This document shows, piece by piece, positions 15,658 to 23,517 of a stretch of 64,000 nt of DNA. Each line of letters starts with the position of its first letter. Within the stretch, counting starts at the first letter, position 1. The DNA comes from Psychrobacillus sp042944905 (lineage in GTDB: Bacteria > Bacillota > Bacilli > Bacillales_A > Planococcaceae). The position numbers and the translations under genes were made by a program. The notes beneath the pieces were generated by a model that was not told where the DNA came from, ran no database searches, and was given only the letters and a program-made list of their open reading frames with translations. Location: contig NZ_CP168496.1 in assembly GCF_042944905.1 (NCBI RefSeq), forward strand, positions 1,116,001 to 1,180,000. The letters run 5' to 3'.

Positions 15658-16332
15658 TTGAATAAAATTATTCAAAGTCTTATGAAGGAAGTAGTTCAAA
15701 TAGAAGTTTCAGGGAAAAAACAAATTAATGGAACCGTCATTGATTTAGGAACAGACATAATAGTACTTTTTAATGGCGAAAATTTTATGTACATCCCTAT
15801 AAATCATGTGCAAAGCTTTAGAGTCGTTCGTAATAATGAGTACGATATTCAAGACCCCACAGAGTTCCCAAGTATTATTGCAGATGAAAAAAGTCAGGAA
15901 TTATCTATATTAGAAGTACTTAATCAAGCTAAAGGGAATTATGTTGAACTATTCGTAACAAACGAAAAACCACTTCATGGATATATAAATCAGATAATGA
16001 GTAACTATTTTGAATTTTTTTCTCCGGTATATAAGACGATGTATATTTCTATTAATCATTTGAAGTGGCTAATACCCTATAGCCAAAATGAAATTCCTTA
16101 TGGATTAGGAGACAAAAAGTTGCTACAAATAAGTACTGACTCGTTAGCTAACTCATTTGAAGCCCAAGTTGAAAATCTAAAAGATAAAATTGTCGTATTA
16201 AATGTTGGAAGTAATAATAGTAAAATAGGGAAAATAAAAGATGTGCATGAACAAATTGTTGAGATTCAACCAGCAAGAACACATTCAATTTATATAAACT
16301 TAGATCATATTCAAACGCTGCATCAAGTATAA
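15658..16332 (+). CDS. Third CotB-domain protein of the cluster
   Basis: Protein of 224 residues built from about three repeats of the same short beta unit: an opening KxVxI/YVELFV/KIVVLNV strand, a GxI/GxV turn, then YIPINHVQSF, YISINHLKWL or YINLDHIQTL. This is the CotB-like pattern seen in the two preceding genes, here with no acidic tail. I choose TTG 15658 since AAGGAG (15644-15649) lies 8 bases before it; GTG 15652 is only 2 bases from that site. It lies 20 bases after the 547-residue gene and so is probably cotranscribed. A spore coat role is inference. Confidence 0.6.
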   Translation: MNKIIQSLMKEVVQIEVSGKKQINGTVIDLGTDIIVLFNGENFMYIPINHVQSFRVVRNNEYDIQDPTEFPSIIADEKSQELSILEVLNQAKGNYVELFVTNEKPLHGYINQIMSNYFEFFSPVYKTMYISINHLKWLIPYSQNEIPYGLGDKKLLQISTDSLANSFEAQVENLKDKIVVLNVGSNNSKIGKIKDVHEQIVEIQPARTHSIYINLDHIQTLHQV

Positions 16333-16350
16333 ATTGATATTTTAATAGTG

Positions 16351-16374
16351 GAAGCATGAAATACTTCATGCTTC
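16351..16374 (+). terminator. Probable terminator of the CotB-like cluster
   Basis: GAAGCATGAA and TTCATGCTTC form a 10-bp stem just after the last coat gene. The following T stretch is short, so termination strength is uncertain. Confidence 0.55.
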
Positions 16375-16423
16375 TTGAAATGATTTTAAAAACAAATACA
16401 TAAAATTTCCTATCCATTATGGT

Positions 16424-16620
16424 CTCTACACATTGTATGATGGCGACAGATAAACATCCATCACAAGAATTGAAAAAGGATCGTGAAGTGACTTAATCAC
16501 ATCGCGATCCTTTTGCATTCTAATGGTAATAGTGTAGCAAATATTTCGTCCAAAGCACGCTGGAAATAGTAAAGACAAAATGCACTTAAAGGACGCTTGA
16601 CCTTTTCTTAAAAAAATTAG
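16424..16620 (+). repeat. Dispersed repeat, family B, copy 1
   Basis: Shares with 38348-38527 the ordered landmarks GGCGAC, ATCC-CACAAGA, GAAAAAG, a central hairpin, ATAATAGTGT, TTTCGTCCAAAGCAC and GGAAAT. The central hairpin here has arms AAAAGGATCG and CGATCCTTTT, different from those of copy 3 although the flanks are conserved. It fills the gap between the coat cluster and the ArsB-type gene. Confidence 0.7.
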
Positions 16621-16734
16621 AAAATAAGGAAAAATTTTTATGTATATGGACATACACCTCGATTCTCTTAGAGAGAAGTGAATATACATACAGAGAAACG
16701 GACAAACATAAAAAAGAGAGGAAATGGTATATGT

Positions 16735-18093
16735 ATGAGTTTTCAAATTGGGGTCGCCAGTTTGGTGTTCCTAACTACTATGTTGGTTATATTTTGGAGG
16801 CCTAGAGGAGTAAATGAGGCATGGCCAGCTTCAATAGGTGCAGTAATTATCTTACTAGTAGGGATTGTATCACTGAATGATGTTGTAGACATCACCGGGA
16901 AAATCGGTGGAGCTTCGATCACTATAATGGCAACCGTTGTAATGGCTGTTATATTAGAGAGTTTTGGTTTTTTTAACTGGGCAGCGGCACGAATAGTAAG
17001 TTTGTCCAGAGGCTCGGGTCACAGGCTCTATTGGTATATCCAGTTATTATGCTTTTCAATGACATTATTATTTAATAACGATGGAAGTATACTAATAACA
17101 ACACCTATTTTAATAATGCTATTTAAAAACATGGGACTAAAACCCCATCAACAAATCCCTTATTTGTTAAGTGGAGCACTGATTGCAACTGCTTCTAGTG
17201 CACCTATTGGTGTAAGTAATATAGTTAACTTAATCGCATTAAATATTGTAGAAATGTCACTTTGGATGCATACTGCAATGATGTTTGTTCCCGCTACGCT
17301 AGGATTATTGTTTATGTCGTACTTGATGTATATCGTCGTAAAGAAAAAACTACCAAAAACATTACCGGATTCGGTCACAGACGTAGAAGAATCCTTTTTT
17401 ACTAAAAACTTTCATCCATTAAAAACGAAGATCTCCGTTGAAACAAAACGAAAGCGTACTAAATTTATGTTAAAGATATTGCTTTTTGTCTTTGTCATAC
17501 GAAGTCTACTTTTCGTTGCCTCTTATGTCAACATCCCAATTGAAATCGTTGCAGTTCTTGGTTCGGTTGTTTTGCTATGTTGGAGATGGTATCATTTACG
17601 GACTAACCCAGTAGATATATTGAAGAAGACTCCTTGGCACATTCTAGTATTTGCATTCTCTATGTATGTCATTATTTATGGATTGCATAATGTAGGACTT
17701 ACCGCATTGTTAGTTCAATTGTGTGAACCAATTGTAAATCAAGGATTATTTCAAGCTAGTTTTATCATGGGAGGACTAGTATCACTTCTTTCTAACTTAT
17801 TTAATAACCATCCAGCATTAATGATAGGGACGATAACTTTAACGAAAATGGGGTTAGATCCAATCACATTAAAAACCATCTATCTTGCAAATATTATAGG
17901 TAGCGATATGGGGTCATTGCTACTACCTATTGGTACACTTGCTTCCCTTATTTGGATGCATATCCTAAGAAAAAACAAGATAAAAATTACTTGGAAAGAC
18001 TATTTAAGCGTAACTATAATCGTCATACCAATATCAACAATTGTAACACTTACATTGTTATACTTTTGGGTACAATTAGTTTTTGCCAATTAA
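16735..18093 (+). CDS. ArsB-type anion permease
   Basis: Membrane protein of about 452 residues with ten to twelve hydrophobic segments, in the ArsB/NhaD ion-transporter superfamily. The two pseudo-symmetric signatures of ArsB are readable: FNNDGSILITTPILIML in the first half and SNLFNNHPALMIG in the second. ArsB members export arsenite or antimonite, but no arsR, arsC or arsA lies nearby, so the substrate is uncertain. I start at ATG 16735, where the first membrane segment begins; the Shine-Dalgarno spacing (GAGAGG) is rather long, and a start further upstream is possible. Confidence 0.72.
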   Translation: MSFQIGVASLVFLTTMLVIFWRPRGVNEAWPASIGAVIILLVGIVSLNDVVDITGKIGGASITIMATVVMAVILESFGFFNWAAARIVSLSRGSGHRLYWYIQLLCFSMTLLFNNDGSILITTPILIMLFKNMGLKPHQQIPYLLSGALIATASSAPIGVSNIVNLIALNIVEMSLWMHTAMMFVPATLGLLFMSYLMYIVVKKKLPKTLPDSVTDVEESFFTKNFHPLKTKISVETKRKRTKFMLKILLFVFVIRSLLFVASYVNIPIEIVAVLGSVVLLCWRWYHLRTNPVDILKKTPWHILVFAFSMYVIIYGLHNVGLTALLVQLCEPIVNQGLFQASFIMGGLVSLLSNLFNNHPALMIGTITLTKMGLDPITLKTIYLANIIGSDMGSLLLPIGTLASLIWMHILRKNKIKITWKDYLSVTIIVIPISTIVTLTLLYFWVQLVFAN

Positions 18094-18639
18094 AATAATA
18101 AATAGTTAAAACGAAAAAGATTGAGTATGAGATATAGAATAGCAGGGAATCTATCAAACAAGTTGATTTCCTGCAACTCTATAGATTAAGGAATAACGTT
18201 ATCAAAATTCATTCTCAAATGGTTATGAGTATAATTTAAAAAAACAAAAAATCCACTAATTAGAGCCGATTATTTTTATTAATTTATTTGTCAAAAGGCT
18301 GTCAACTTGTTACATAGAAATAGCTAAAGCCATCCTGTTTAAAGCGTTCCCTGTATGTATATGTTGTTCTAATGCGAAATGATACAATTTTATTTTAGCG
18401 ATCATTTTTGCAGAAGTTCATAAGAAACATAGATGATATGAAGATTGCATCTCGTGTTGAACCATCACTTGTTCTATTCTTTTAAAAGCGGAAGAAGATA
18501 CAATTTTGACCGCTCAGCGCTCTTTTATCAATGGTAACTGGCTATTTTTCTTTAGTACCATCGAACTTCTAGGGACCTAGTGTCATCCGCTGAAAGCAAG
18601 TGGTTTTTTTCGGACTCAATTATTCTTACTTTATTTTAT
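18094..18639. other. Gap with an inverted repeat and a family C repeat
   Basis: About 550 bases with no credible gene. An inverted repeat (TAGCAGGGAATC with GATTTCCTGCA, about 18139-18176) lies shortly after the permease and may be its terminator, though no T run follows. Family C repeat copy 1 occupies 18475-18550. I see nothing else that I can name. Confidence 0.5.
18475..18550 (+). repeat. Dispersed repeat, family C, copy 1
   Basis: TATTCTTTTAAAAGCGGA, GAAGAT-CAATTT, CCGCTCAGCGCT and AATGG-----CTATTT recur in inverted orientation at 38224-38303. Identity is high over about 76 bases. Confidence 0.7.
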
Positions 18640-18688
18640 AAAAAAGACTGTAGACAAGCTCGATTTTTATCGATTTTGCCTACAGTCT
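18640..18688 (-). terminator. Terminator of the yjcH-yjcG-yjcF operon
   Basis: AGACTGTAG pairs with CTACAGTCT, with a second inner pairing CGAT/ATCG. On the minus strand the stem is followed by a run of T. It ends the minus-strand operon whose last gene is yjcF. Confidence 0.8.
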
Positions 18689-18735
18689 AAAGAGAAATGA
18701 TGATGATGATGACTAAATCATCTCTCTTGTTTCAT

Positions 18736-19167
18736 TTAAATGAATAACTTTTCCATTGCTCGATGTGGAATACCCGCTTCTAAAAACTCAGGTGATGTAA
18801 TGGAATAACTTCTTTTCTCATAAAATGGAATAGCATGACTCTGAGAATTTAATTTGAGCTTATGGTAGCCATTTGATTGGGCATAATCTTCCATACATTG
18901 CATGATTAAGTTACCCAACTTTTTACCTCGATATTCGGGAAGAATACATACCCGTTCTATTTTCCCAACATGGGGTTCTGATGTTCGAATTCTTCCTGCG
19001 CCAAAAGGAATTTCCTCATCATAAACAACAAAATGAATAGCTTTATGGTCATGTTCATCCAATTCTAGATGAATCGGCACATCTTGTTCTTCTACAAAAA
19101 CTTTTCTTCTAATAAGTATAGCGTCTTGATACTCATTATCTGTTTCCACGATTTTTGCATTAACCAA
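18736..19167 (-). CDS. yjcF: GNAT-family acetyltransferase YjcF
   Basis: N-acetyltransferase-fold protein of 143 residues; substrate unknown. The acetyl-CoA binding region reads RVCILPEYRGKKLGNLIM, with the R/Q-x-x-G-x-G/A type loop (here RGKKLG), and the end NSQSHAIPFYEKRSYSITSPEFLEAGIPH is characteristic of YjcF. The start is TTG 19167, three bases past the yjcG stop; GGAG in the end of yjcG may serve as its Shine-Dalgarno site. The order yjcH-yjcG-yjcF is the same as in B. subtilis. Confidence 0.85.
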   Translation of the reverse strand: MVNAKIVETDNEYQDAILIRRKVFVEEQDVPIHLELDEHDHKAIHFVVYDEEIPFGAGRIRTSEPHVGKIERVCILPEYRGKKLGNLIMQCMEDYAQSNGYHKLKLNSQSHAIPFYEKRSYSITSPEFLEAGIPHRAMEKLFI

Positions 19168-19170
19168 TTA

Positions 19171-19686
19171 TTACTCAGCTCCAGACAATCTAAAAGTTTC
19201 ATAAACAGTCCAAGAACCGTCTTCTAGTTGATAAAGCATATGAAGGCGATCAATTTCTTCTTCAAATTCCGCACCAATCATTTTTAACTGTGGATAAATA
19301 TCATCGTGTTCACTAGAATTCATTTTTTGGGCAATTGTTATATGGGGTACAAATGCATAGTCTTCTGTATCATTAATGTCTATTGCATTTAAGTCACCAC
19401 GTAAAGCTAACAATTCTTCAGTTGGTTCTACTTTAAAATAAATTGCATTTGTTACAGGAGCAAACGAACTTACTTTAGCAGTTTTTAATGTAAATGGTCT
19501 ATGTCCCTTCACAACTTCTGCAATTTTTTTCGCAATTGTTTTGATTTCATTTTCATCTGCTTCAAATACACCTTTAACCGTCATATGGGGTGTAATCAAT
19601 GAGTAGTGTGGGTCATAACGCTTTCTGTAGGAATTAGCAAAATCCTGTACTTTTTTAGATGGGAAAGCAACAATACCGTATTTCAT
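19171..19686 (-). CDS. yjcG: 2'-5' RNA ligase superfamily protein YjcG
   Basis: Member of the 2H phosphoesterase/2'-5' RNA ligase fold. Both signature tetrapeptides are present: HMTV (about residue 34) and HITI (about residue 115), each providing a catalytic His. It has 171 residues, the usual size. The cellular substrate is not known. A strong AGGAGGTAAT site precedes the ATG. It is the middle gene of the operon yjcH-yjcG-yjcF. Confidence 0.9.
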   Translation of the reverse strand: MKYGIVAFPSKKVQDFANSYRKRYDPHYSLITPHMTVKGVFEADENEIKTIAKKIAEVVKGHRPFTLKTAKVSSFAPVTNAIYFKVEPTEELLALRGDLNAIDINDTEDYAFVPHITIAQKMNSSEHDDIYPQLKMIGAEFEEEIDRLHMLYQLEDGSWTVYETFRLSGAE

Positions 19687-19737
19687 TTTTATTACCTCCT
19701 CGTATTTTTATAACAGATCACAGGAACATTATATCAT

Positions 19738-20460
19738 TTATATGCCGAAATTGTTTTTAAGTGATCTTTTCATATCTGGTTGCCAAAGCTTCCAAGTATG
19801 GTCTCCATTTAATTCGTCATAAAAGGTCGTAAACCCTTTATTTAATATCAAATTATGCAAGACTCTATTCGGAGTGATAAAGTCTGTTACTAATCCATCT
19901 CCAGTTAAAACGGAGGTCTCCTCATTACCAATAACATGATATATAGAGAATGCATGTACATCTTTATGATTTTCCATTTCAGACAAAACGTATTCATTCA
20001 CAAGTGGAGAATGTAAAATTATTTTTCCAAATGTATTAGGATATTGGAGTGCGGTTAATAAGGATACTGTTGCAGCAAGAGAGTCCCCGATTAATGCTCT
20101 TCCCATACCGATTTGATAAGTTGGATAATTGGCATCTATGTATGGAACAAGTTCTTGTGCCAAGAACCTTATATATGCTTGATGTTTTGGGCCATCTGGA
20201 TGATACTTTTCTCTTCGATCTTTTACATTTTTATATGGAACTCCAACAATTATTACGTTTTCTATTTCCTTTTGATCATATAACTCATCAGCAACACGAG
20301 AAATTCTACCTAGTTGAAAATAATCTTTTCCATCATTTGCGATAAGTACTGAGTATTTATATAGTGGGGAATAATTTGGTGGTAAGTAAATAAGTAACTG
20401 CATTTCTTCTTGAAGTGCATCGCTAAAAAGCGTCATATCTTGTACAATTCCTCTGTTCAT
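19738..20460 (-). CDS. yjcH: Putative alpha/beta-hydrolase esterase YjcH
   Basis: Enterochelin-esterase-like (Esterase D family) hydrolase of 240 residues. It shows the strand-turn LIYLPPNYSP, the segment YKYSVLIANDGKDYFQLGR and the nucleophile region GRALIGDSLAATVSL, where the Ser of GDSLA is the likely catalytic residue, with a late GDHTW providing the His. The substrate is unknown. An extended -10 (TGT followed by TACAAT, minus strand near 20497-20502) lies upstream; the insertion sequence sits about 40 bases beyond it, so the promoter core appears intact. Confidence 0.85.
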   Translation of the reverse strand: MNRGIVQDMTLFSDALQEEMQLLIYLPPNYSPLYKYSVLIANDGKDYFQLGRISRVADELYDQKEIENVIIVGVPYKNVKDRREKYHPDGPKHQAYIRFLAQELVPYIDANYPTYQIGMGRALIGDSLAATVSLLTALQYPNTFGKIILHSPLVNEYVLSEMENHKDVHAFSIYHVIGNEETSVLTGDGLVTDFITPNRVLHNLILNKGFTTFYDELNGDHTWKLWQPDMKRSLKNNFGI

Positions 20461-20532
20461 ATAGTTCCTCCTATAAAGTAATCATGTTGTATAGAAATTG
20501 TAACATATACATGATCAGAGGTATAATGAACA

Positions 20533-20541
20533 ACAAACAAG
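20533..20541. repeat. Target-site duplication, left half
   Basis: ACAAACAAG directly before the left inverted repeat, identical to 22212-22220. Confidence 0.9.
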
Positions 20542-20637
20542 GTATGTGTCAAGTTTTTCTCGACATAGTATTAACACCAGTATTTTAAGCACTCTCTATC
20601 TGTACACTTATTAAGCTACCGCGCTAACGCTTGCTGG

Positions 20638-20691
20638 CCTAGATATATTTGTCACGTTCTAAAAACCAAGAACCTGACAAATACATCTAGG
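20638..20691 (-). terminator. Long imperfect hairpin at transposase 3' end (IS copy 2)
   Basis: Same hairpin as at 3-56: CCTAGATATATTTGTCA with TGACAAATACATCTAGG, immediately downstream of the transposase stop. Confidence 0.5.
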
Positions 20692-20694
20692 GTA

Positions 20695-22104
20695 CTATCT
20701 AAAGCTTTTTACTAGTTGTCCAATTGCTGTTGAATGCGCAATATACAAGCTAATAGAACCCTGTTTGGCGCCGATGGATGGTCTAGTGGGATTACGGAGT
20801 ATCTCGGACATACGAACTACCTTTTTCACTTCTCGTTGCTGTCTTTCACTTCTACGCTGATGGTGCAGATACACATCACGTAATGTCCCATTTAACATGC
20901 CTTGTTTCACTTTTACCATGGCTTCTCCACCTTCTTGACTCCAATGCATTCCTCTTTTTTTCATACGAAAGGAAATATGCCGTTGATTCGATTCCATTGC
21001 ACCAAGGCTTCTCGCATCCTTTGGTGAGTTCTCCACTTTCTCACGCCAGTCAAAAATACGATCCCAGTTATTCTGAATGTAAGAGCGAAACACGTTTACT
21101 TTTTCTATTTTTTTCGGGTCTTCTAGCGTGCTTTCATACGTATCTAACCATAACGTAAAGTCCTTCAACTCATGAGCCTTCATAGCCTTCCGAATGCCAT
21201 TCTTATAGTCACTTTTTCCTCCACTTAATGCACGATTCAATGCTTGCGCAATATGATACTTGTCTAATTGATTTAACACGGGAAACCGTGATTGGGAAAA
21301 GGCTTCTTGAAACTTCTCGGATGTATATCCCAATCCTCCATCACTGTTTGTAATAACGCAGGCATTTTCCAACGAATAATGATGGGCACTGAACGCTTGG
21401 ACTTCCCCCCAAAACTTAGTAGTGGGCTGTGTTGTCATAATGACTTTTGGTTCACGTAAGGATACTCTTTTTCCGTTTTTATCCCAGCCCTCATGTACAA
21501 TCGCATGACGCACTTCCAAACTTTTTTTCTTCTCGGTTCCTCGAACAAATACACCATCTGCTTCCGCATAGAAGAAGTCCACTTTTTTTCCCTCTGGAAG
21601 GGAAGCTGCCTCTTCTAATTCCGCTACCATTTCTTCATCTGCCTGTGCTTGTGCCATCCCTACCCGCTTCACGATACTTCCTACAGTCGTATGGCTAACC
21701 TCTACAGCGGTCCACTCTTTCAGCACACGTGCAGCCTCACGATACGTATTTTCACTTGCCAATTCTGCCACTTTCACTTCTACCAAAGAACTCTGCCGTT
21801 GGTGTCTTCTTAAGCCCAACCACTCATCCAAAGGGTAATGATTATCCCCTTTTTTATCCGCCATAAGTGTATGACGGAAACGAACAGATCCAAAGGTGAA
21901 TTGAACTGTTTTCCAGTCATCTCTCTTCACCGTCCAACCTAGTTCTTGTTTTTGTTCTTTTATAACCTGATTTATCTTGGTGAAAACGTCCCCCAAAAGA
22001 GAAGCAAACACTTGGTACATATATAGTTGGATACTTTCTTCCATCTCGATTAGATTATCAGTATCCTTTATTATTTGGTAGACTTTTGATATAATGGATT
22101 CCAT
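20695..22104 (-). CDS. ISLre2-family transposase (UPF0236)
   Basis: Identical in sequence to the transposase at 60-1469: 469 residues, intact frame, likely catalytic D183, D255 and E371. With both inverted repeats present, this copy is structurally competent for transposition. The region upstream of the start (22105-22211) contains the right inverted repeat and presumably its promoter. Confidence 0.93.
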   Translation of the reverse strand: MESIISKVYQIIKDTDNLIEMEESIQLYMYQVFASLLGDVFTKINQVIKEQKQELGWTVKRDDWKTVQFTFGSVRFRHTLMADKKGDNHYPLDEWLGLRRHQRQSSLVEVKVAELASENTYREAARVLKEWTAVEVSHTTVGSIVKRVGMAQAQADEEMVAELEEAASLPEGKKVDFFYAEADGVFVRGTEKKKSLEVRHAIVHEGWDKNGKRVSLREPKVIMTTQPTTKFWGEVQAFSAHHYSLENACVITNSDGGLGYTSEKFQEAFSQSRFPVLNQLDKYHIAQALNRALSGGKSDYKNGIRKAMKAHELKDFTLWLDTYESTLEDPKKIEKVNVFRSYIQNNWDRIFDWREKVENSPKDARSLGAMESNQRHISFRMKKRGMHWSQEGGEAMVKVKQGMLNGTLRDVYLHHQRRSERQQREVKKVVRMSEILRNPTRPSIGAKQGSISLYIAHSTAIGQLVKSFR

Positions 22105-22211
22105 AAGAAGGCCTCTTTCTAGATGTATTTGCCCTACGAAGCATACATTTATGATAGAGCGCCTTCTTTATTTTTTCTAGTGGAAACCCTCGAGAAATAT
22201 TTTACACATAC

Positions 22212-22220
22212 ACAAACAAG
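22212..22220. repeat. Target-site duplication, right half
   Basis: ACAAACAAG directly after the right inverted repeat, identical to 20533-20541. Confidence 0.9.
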
Positions 22221-22304
22221 CATTCAAAAGTGTCTGTTATCTCGACATTCTTTCGTAAGAATAAGGTCCTTGTAAACAAATAGTGAGATAAAGGGGATTA
22301 TTTA

Positions 22305-22889
22305 ATGGATAGACAAACATCAAGAGTCCACTCTAGAACGGTAGAGAAAGCTGCAAATGATGCGTTACTTCGGAGAGGGGTTACGTTAGACGAAATTGCT
22401 AAAATCGTCTATGAGATGCAAATACCGTACAATAAAGGGCTAACCATTGAACATTGCATCGAATCGATTAAAAGTGTATTAAAAAAAAGAGAGATGCAGC
22501 ATGCAATTCTCGTTGGGGTAGAATTAGATGAGCTTGCAGAAAAAAAGTTATTATCAGAACCACTCCAACAAATCGTAGAAGCAGATGAAGGATTGTTTGG
22601 TGTAGATGAAACAATCGCTCTGGGTTCCGTTTATACGTATGGAAGTATTGCCGTAACTACATTTGGCCACCTGGATAAAAATAAAATAGGTATCATTTCA
22701 AAATTAGATACAAAATCCGGCGGTGGAGTTCATACTTTTCTAGATGATTTAGTAGGAAGCATTGCCGCGTGCGCTGCTTCTCGACTAGCTCATCGTACAA
22801 GAGATCTAGAAGAAGCAAATGAAACATTTGAAGACATAGCTCCAGAAGAAACTGCACCAGAAACAAATATTAAAGGTGTTCGAATATAA
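22305..22889 (+). CDS. Phosphatidylglycerophosphatase A-type protein (PgpA/YutG)
   Basis: All-helical PgpA-fold protein of 194 residues, close to B. subtilis YutG. PgpA enzymes remove the phosphate from phosphatidylglycerol phosphate, but the Gram-positive soluble YutG type has no membrane helices, as here, and its activity is less certain. Readable blocks are the DDALLRRG-like opening (NDALLRRGVTLDEIAKIVYEMQ), the middle VGVELDELAEKKLL, and DLVGSIAACAASRLAHR. It starts at ATG 22305 after AAAGGGG, 93 bases from the insertion sequence; whether the element altered its promoter cannot be told. Confidence 0.8.
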   Translation: MDRQTSRVHSRTVEKAANDALLRRGVTLDEIAKIVYEMQIPYNKGLTIEHCIESIKSVLKKREMQHAILVGVELDELAEKKLLSEPLQQIVEADEGLFGVDETIALGSVYTYGSIAVTTFGHLDKNKIGIISKLDTKSGGGVHTFLDDLVGSIAACAASRLAHRTRDLEEANETFEDIAPEETAPETNIKGVRI

Positions 22890-22903
22890 GGTTGAAAAAA
22901 TAT

Positions 22904-22930
22904 AAACCCCATGCATTACATGGGGTTTTT
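22904..22930 (+). terminator. Terminator of the PgpA-type gene
   Basis: AACCCCATG and CATGGGGTT followed by TTT, 15 bases after the stop codon. Confidence 0.85.
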
Positions 22931-22991
22931 AATATTTATAATTTACATACCGTGTAAAGGGATTTTAGGAAAAGTAATGGTACTAATGAAT

Positions 22992-23035
22992 GAAAAAATC
23001 AGCTTTCCTAATATGTTAAGGAAAAGCTGATTTTA
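22992..23035 (-). terminator. Terminator of the 47-residue small gene
   Basis: AAAATCAGCTTTTCCTT on the minus strand pairs with its complement, giving a long stem with T residues after it. It lies about 15 bases beyond the stop of the minus-strand small gene. Confidence 0.7.
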
Positions 23036-23049
23036 AGTAGAAAAATTGA

Positions 23050-23193
23050 TCAATTATTACTCTCCATTTCGTCTTGAACTTCTTTAAAATATAAAAATGA
23101 TTCTTCCTCCAATTCGGATAATCTTTCCTTATTTATTCCCATTGCAAATGCGCCTGTAAATATTGTTTCCCACCATGTTGCTGTTTCTGTCAT
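23050..23193 (-). CDS. Small hypothetical protein, 47 aa
   Basis: Short frame encoding 47 residues: a Trp-Trp-containing opening (MTETATWWETIFTGAF) then an acidic helix (KERLSELEEESFLYFKEV). It is not in any family I recognise. Support comes from a near-perfect AAAGGAGG eight bases before ATG 23193 and a terminator on the same strand. An ATG at 23199 in the same frame is too near the Shine-Dalgarno site. Confidence 0.65.
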   Translation of the reverse strand: MTETATWWETIFTGAFAMGINKERLSELEEESFLYFKEVQDEMESNN

Positions 23194-23199
23194 CTTCAT

Positions 23200-23517
23200 T
23201 TCCTCCTTTAAAATCTCTTTGTCCATTTGACCAATATATACCTACCAAGTTTCGAACATAAACTTATTTTCAGAAAAATGAATCGAATATCACATGTTGT
23301 ATGCAAGACTTATAGACTAATGTATTGGAAAGTGTAAGAAATGAATTTCTCTCTACATAAAGAGTATTTCCACATATCGTACCTTTCATGTATTTTTCAA
23401 TAAGATTCATGTCGACTAAGCATGTAAGAATCTTCCCTACATTAGAAAAAGATAGTATGATTCTTTAAAGACAGTTGTTTCGTTTATTGACTTGAATAAT
23501 AAAAAGGAGATGTTTTT
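23200..23517. other. Gap before the aldehyde dehydrogenase gene
   Basis: AT-rich stretch without a credible gene. It must contain the divergent promoters of the small gene and the dehydrogenase, but I find no promoter pair good enough to name. Confidence 0.5.

Larger units (their letters stand above)
20542..22211 (-). mobile_element. ISLre2-family insertion sequence, complete copy 2
   Basis: Complete element of 1670 bases. The left end GTATGTGTCAAGTTTTTCTC and the inverted right end GTATGTGTAAAATATTTCTC agree at 19 of 22 positions (both continue with GA). A perfect 9-bp target duplication flanks it, which matches what is known of the ISLre2 family. It lies between yjcH and the PgpA gene, in the gap, and interrupts no recognisable gene. 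Identity with copy 1 implies a recent transposition or homogenisation. Confidence 0.95.

Noticed and set aside
1577..20541. Block between the IS copies as an acquired composite transposon
   Set aside because: Its content is core Bacillales gene order (yjb and yjc blocks), not cargo; the two insertions look independent.
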